Shown piece after piece: positions 6,371-6,715 of a DNA stretch of 6,715 bases. Below the pieces are notes generated by a model, which saw only the letters and a program-made list of their open reading frames with translations, was not told the origin of the DNA and made no database searches. Within the stretch, counting starts at the first letter, position 1. The number at the start of each line of letters is the position of its first letter. Origin of the DNA: Wenzhouxiangella sp. (lineage in GTDB: Bacteria > Pseudomonadota > Gammaproteobacteria > Xanthomonadales > Wenzhouxiangellaceae); assembly GCA_007123575.1 (NCBI GenBank), contig SKKV01000094.1, positions 1 to 6,715 on the forward strand, in the 5' to 3' direction. The translations under genes were made by a program, and so were the position numbers.

Positions 6371-6529
6371 GTTTAGGACTGATCTGCTGCGGAAACGCGG
6401 ATATCGGCCAGGATTCCGTTTCGTTTTCGTTGAATAGCTATGGCTATTCGCCTCAAACGAACCGAAATCCTGACTCGATCCCGCGCTCCCTCGCGACGAT
6501 CGCCTAAATCCGACAGGCCCCAAGACTGG
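6352..6529. repeat. MITE-like imperfect palindromic element inside the tRNA cluster
   Basis: The ends GCCTGTCGGGTTTAGG (6362-6377) and CCTAAATCCGACAGGC (6503-6518) are inverted repeats identical at 15 of 16 positions, the exception forming a G-T pair. Working inward, CAGGATT (6409-6415) pairs with AATCCTG (6466-6472) within longer similar arms. The centre is GAATAGC (6432-6438), loop TATG, GCTATTC (6443-6449). All share one axis near 6440. Outside the core, CCAGT (6352-6356) and ACTGG (6525-6529) extend the symmetry. The whole is one large fold-back structure, as in ERIC or other miniature inverted-repeat elements, with no coding potential. I see no clear target duplication and do not recognise the family, so mobility is unproven. 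Confidence 0.7.
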
Positions 6530-6551
6530 CAAGCCTTTTGATCGGGCTGCC
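6528..6551. repeat. small stem-loop between the palindrome and the terminator
   Basis: GGCA (6528-6531) plus GCC (6533-6535) pair with GGC (6545-6547) plus TGCC (6548-6551), giving 7 bp with one bulged base and a loop of about 9 nt. It is adjacent to the right flank of the palindromic element, overlaps its last two bases, and has no T-run. Function unknown. Confidence 0.35.
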
Positions 6552-6565
6552 AGCCGAAGCCTGAA

Positions 6566-6589
6566 ACGAAAAGACCCCGAAACTCGGGG
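6566..6589 (-). terminator. rho-independent terminator after tRNA-Gly
   Basis: On the minus strand the stem CCCCGA/TCGGGG (6584-6589 with 6575-6580) has a 3-nt loop and is followed by TCTTTTCGTTT, a U-rich tail. It lies 16 nt beyond the encoded CCA of tRNA-Gly. The GC-rich stem and U-tract are classic. If efficient, it would separate tRNA-Gly from tRNA-Cys and tRNA-Leu. Confidence 0.75.
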
Positions 6590-6605
6590 CCTTATCTTGC
6601 AAATC

Positions 6606-6681
<76 letters not shown>

Positions 6682-6687
6682 AATCGA

Positions 6688-6700
6688 GCCGCCCATTTTA
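6688..6700 (-). promoter_or_regulatory. tRNA-Gly promoter: -10 box and GC-rich discriminator
   Basis: On the minus strand TAAAAT (6695-6700, 5/6 to the -10 consensus) is followed by GGGCGGC (6688-6694). A G/C-only discriminator is the hallmark of stringently controlled stable-RNA promoters (ppGpp/DksA). The -35 hexamer would lie at or beyond the right edge of the window and cannot be seen. Confidence 0.5.
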
Positions 6701-6715
6701 GGCAGATTTTTCATA

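Noticed and set aside
6325..6507. 60-codon open frame on the plus strand between the tRNAs
   Set aside because: It lies mostly within the palindromic element, has no ribosome binding site, and its residues show no domain. It is explained by the inverted repeat.

Overview
The window reads like a moderately GC-rich gammaproteobacterial chromosome. The strongest pointer is the tRNA set on the minus strand at the right end, Gly(GCC), then Cys(GCA), then Leu(UAA). This is the order of the glyW-cysT-leuZ operon of Escherichia coli and its relatives. The genus cannot be named from the sequence.

Layout, left to right. (1) Positions 3-1526 (+) hold the 3' part of an MtrB/PioB-family outer-membrane beta-barrel gene. 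This family forms the porin sheath of trans-outer-membrane multihaem cytochrome conduits, so the cell may exchange electrons across its outer membrane; the cytochrome genes would lie off the left edge. (2) Positions 1534-2778 (-) hold a full-length arginine deiminase (arcA) with all catalytic residues. It converges on the barrel gene with only 7 bp between the stop codons. (3) The 223-bp region between the divergent arcA and kinase genes holds a predicted promoter for each and a clean GTGA-N6-TCAC dyad of the CRP/Vfr/Clp type. (4) Positions 3002-6030 (+) hold a two-gene, ATGA-overlapping operon. It encodes a soluble Hanks-type Ser/Thr kinase and a 708-residue multidomain protein whose C-terminus looks like a GGDEF fold that has lost its catalytic motif. 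This kinase/scaffold pair is the best candidate for an undescribed signalling module here. (5) Positions 6043-6681 (-) hold three tRNA genes, all with encoded CCA.

The tRNA cluster is unusual. The Gly-Cys gap is enlarged to 281 bp. It contains a rho-independent terminator just after tRNA-Gly and a roughly 160-180 bp imperfect palindrome with MITE-like terminal inverted repeats. The Cys-Leu spacer is also long (121 bp) and folds into a nested 52-nt hairpin. The ancestral operon may therefore have been split by a palindromic repeat, with tRNA-Cys/tRNA-Leu relying on read-through or on a promoter next to, or partly inside, the repeat.

Other long open frames, including those antisense to arcA and to the kinase, are judged to be GC-driven shadows. 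Organism, regulation and the function of the 708-residue protein are inferences; the tRNA, arcA and kinase identities rest on motifs visible in the sequence.
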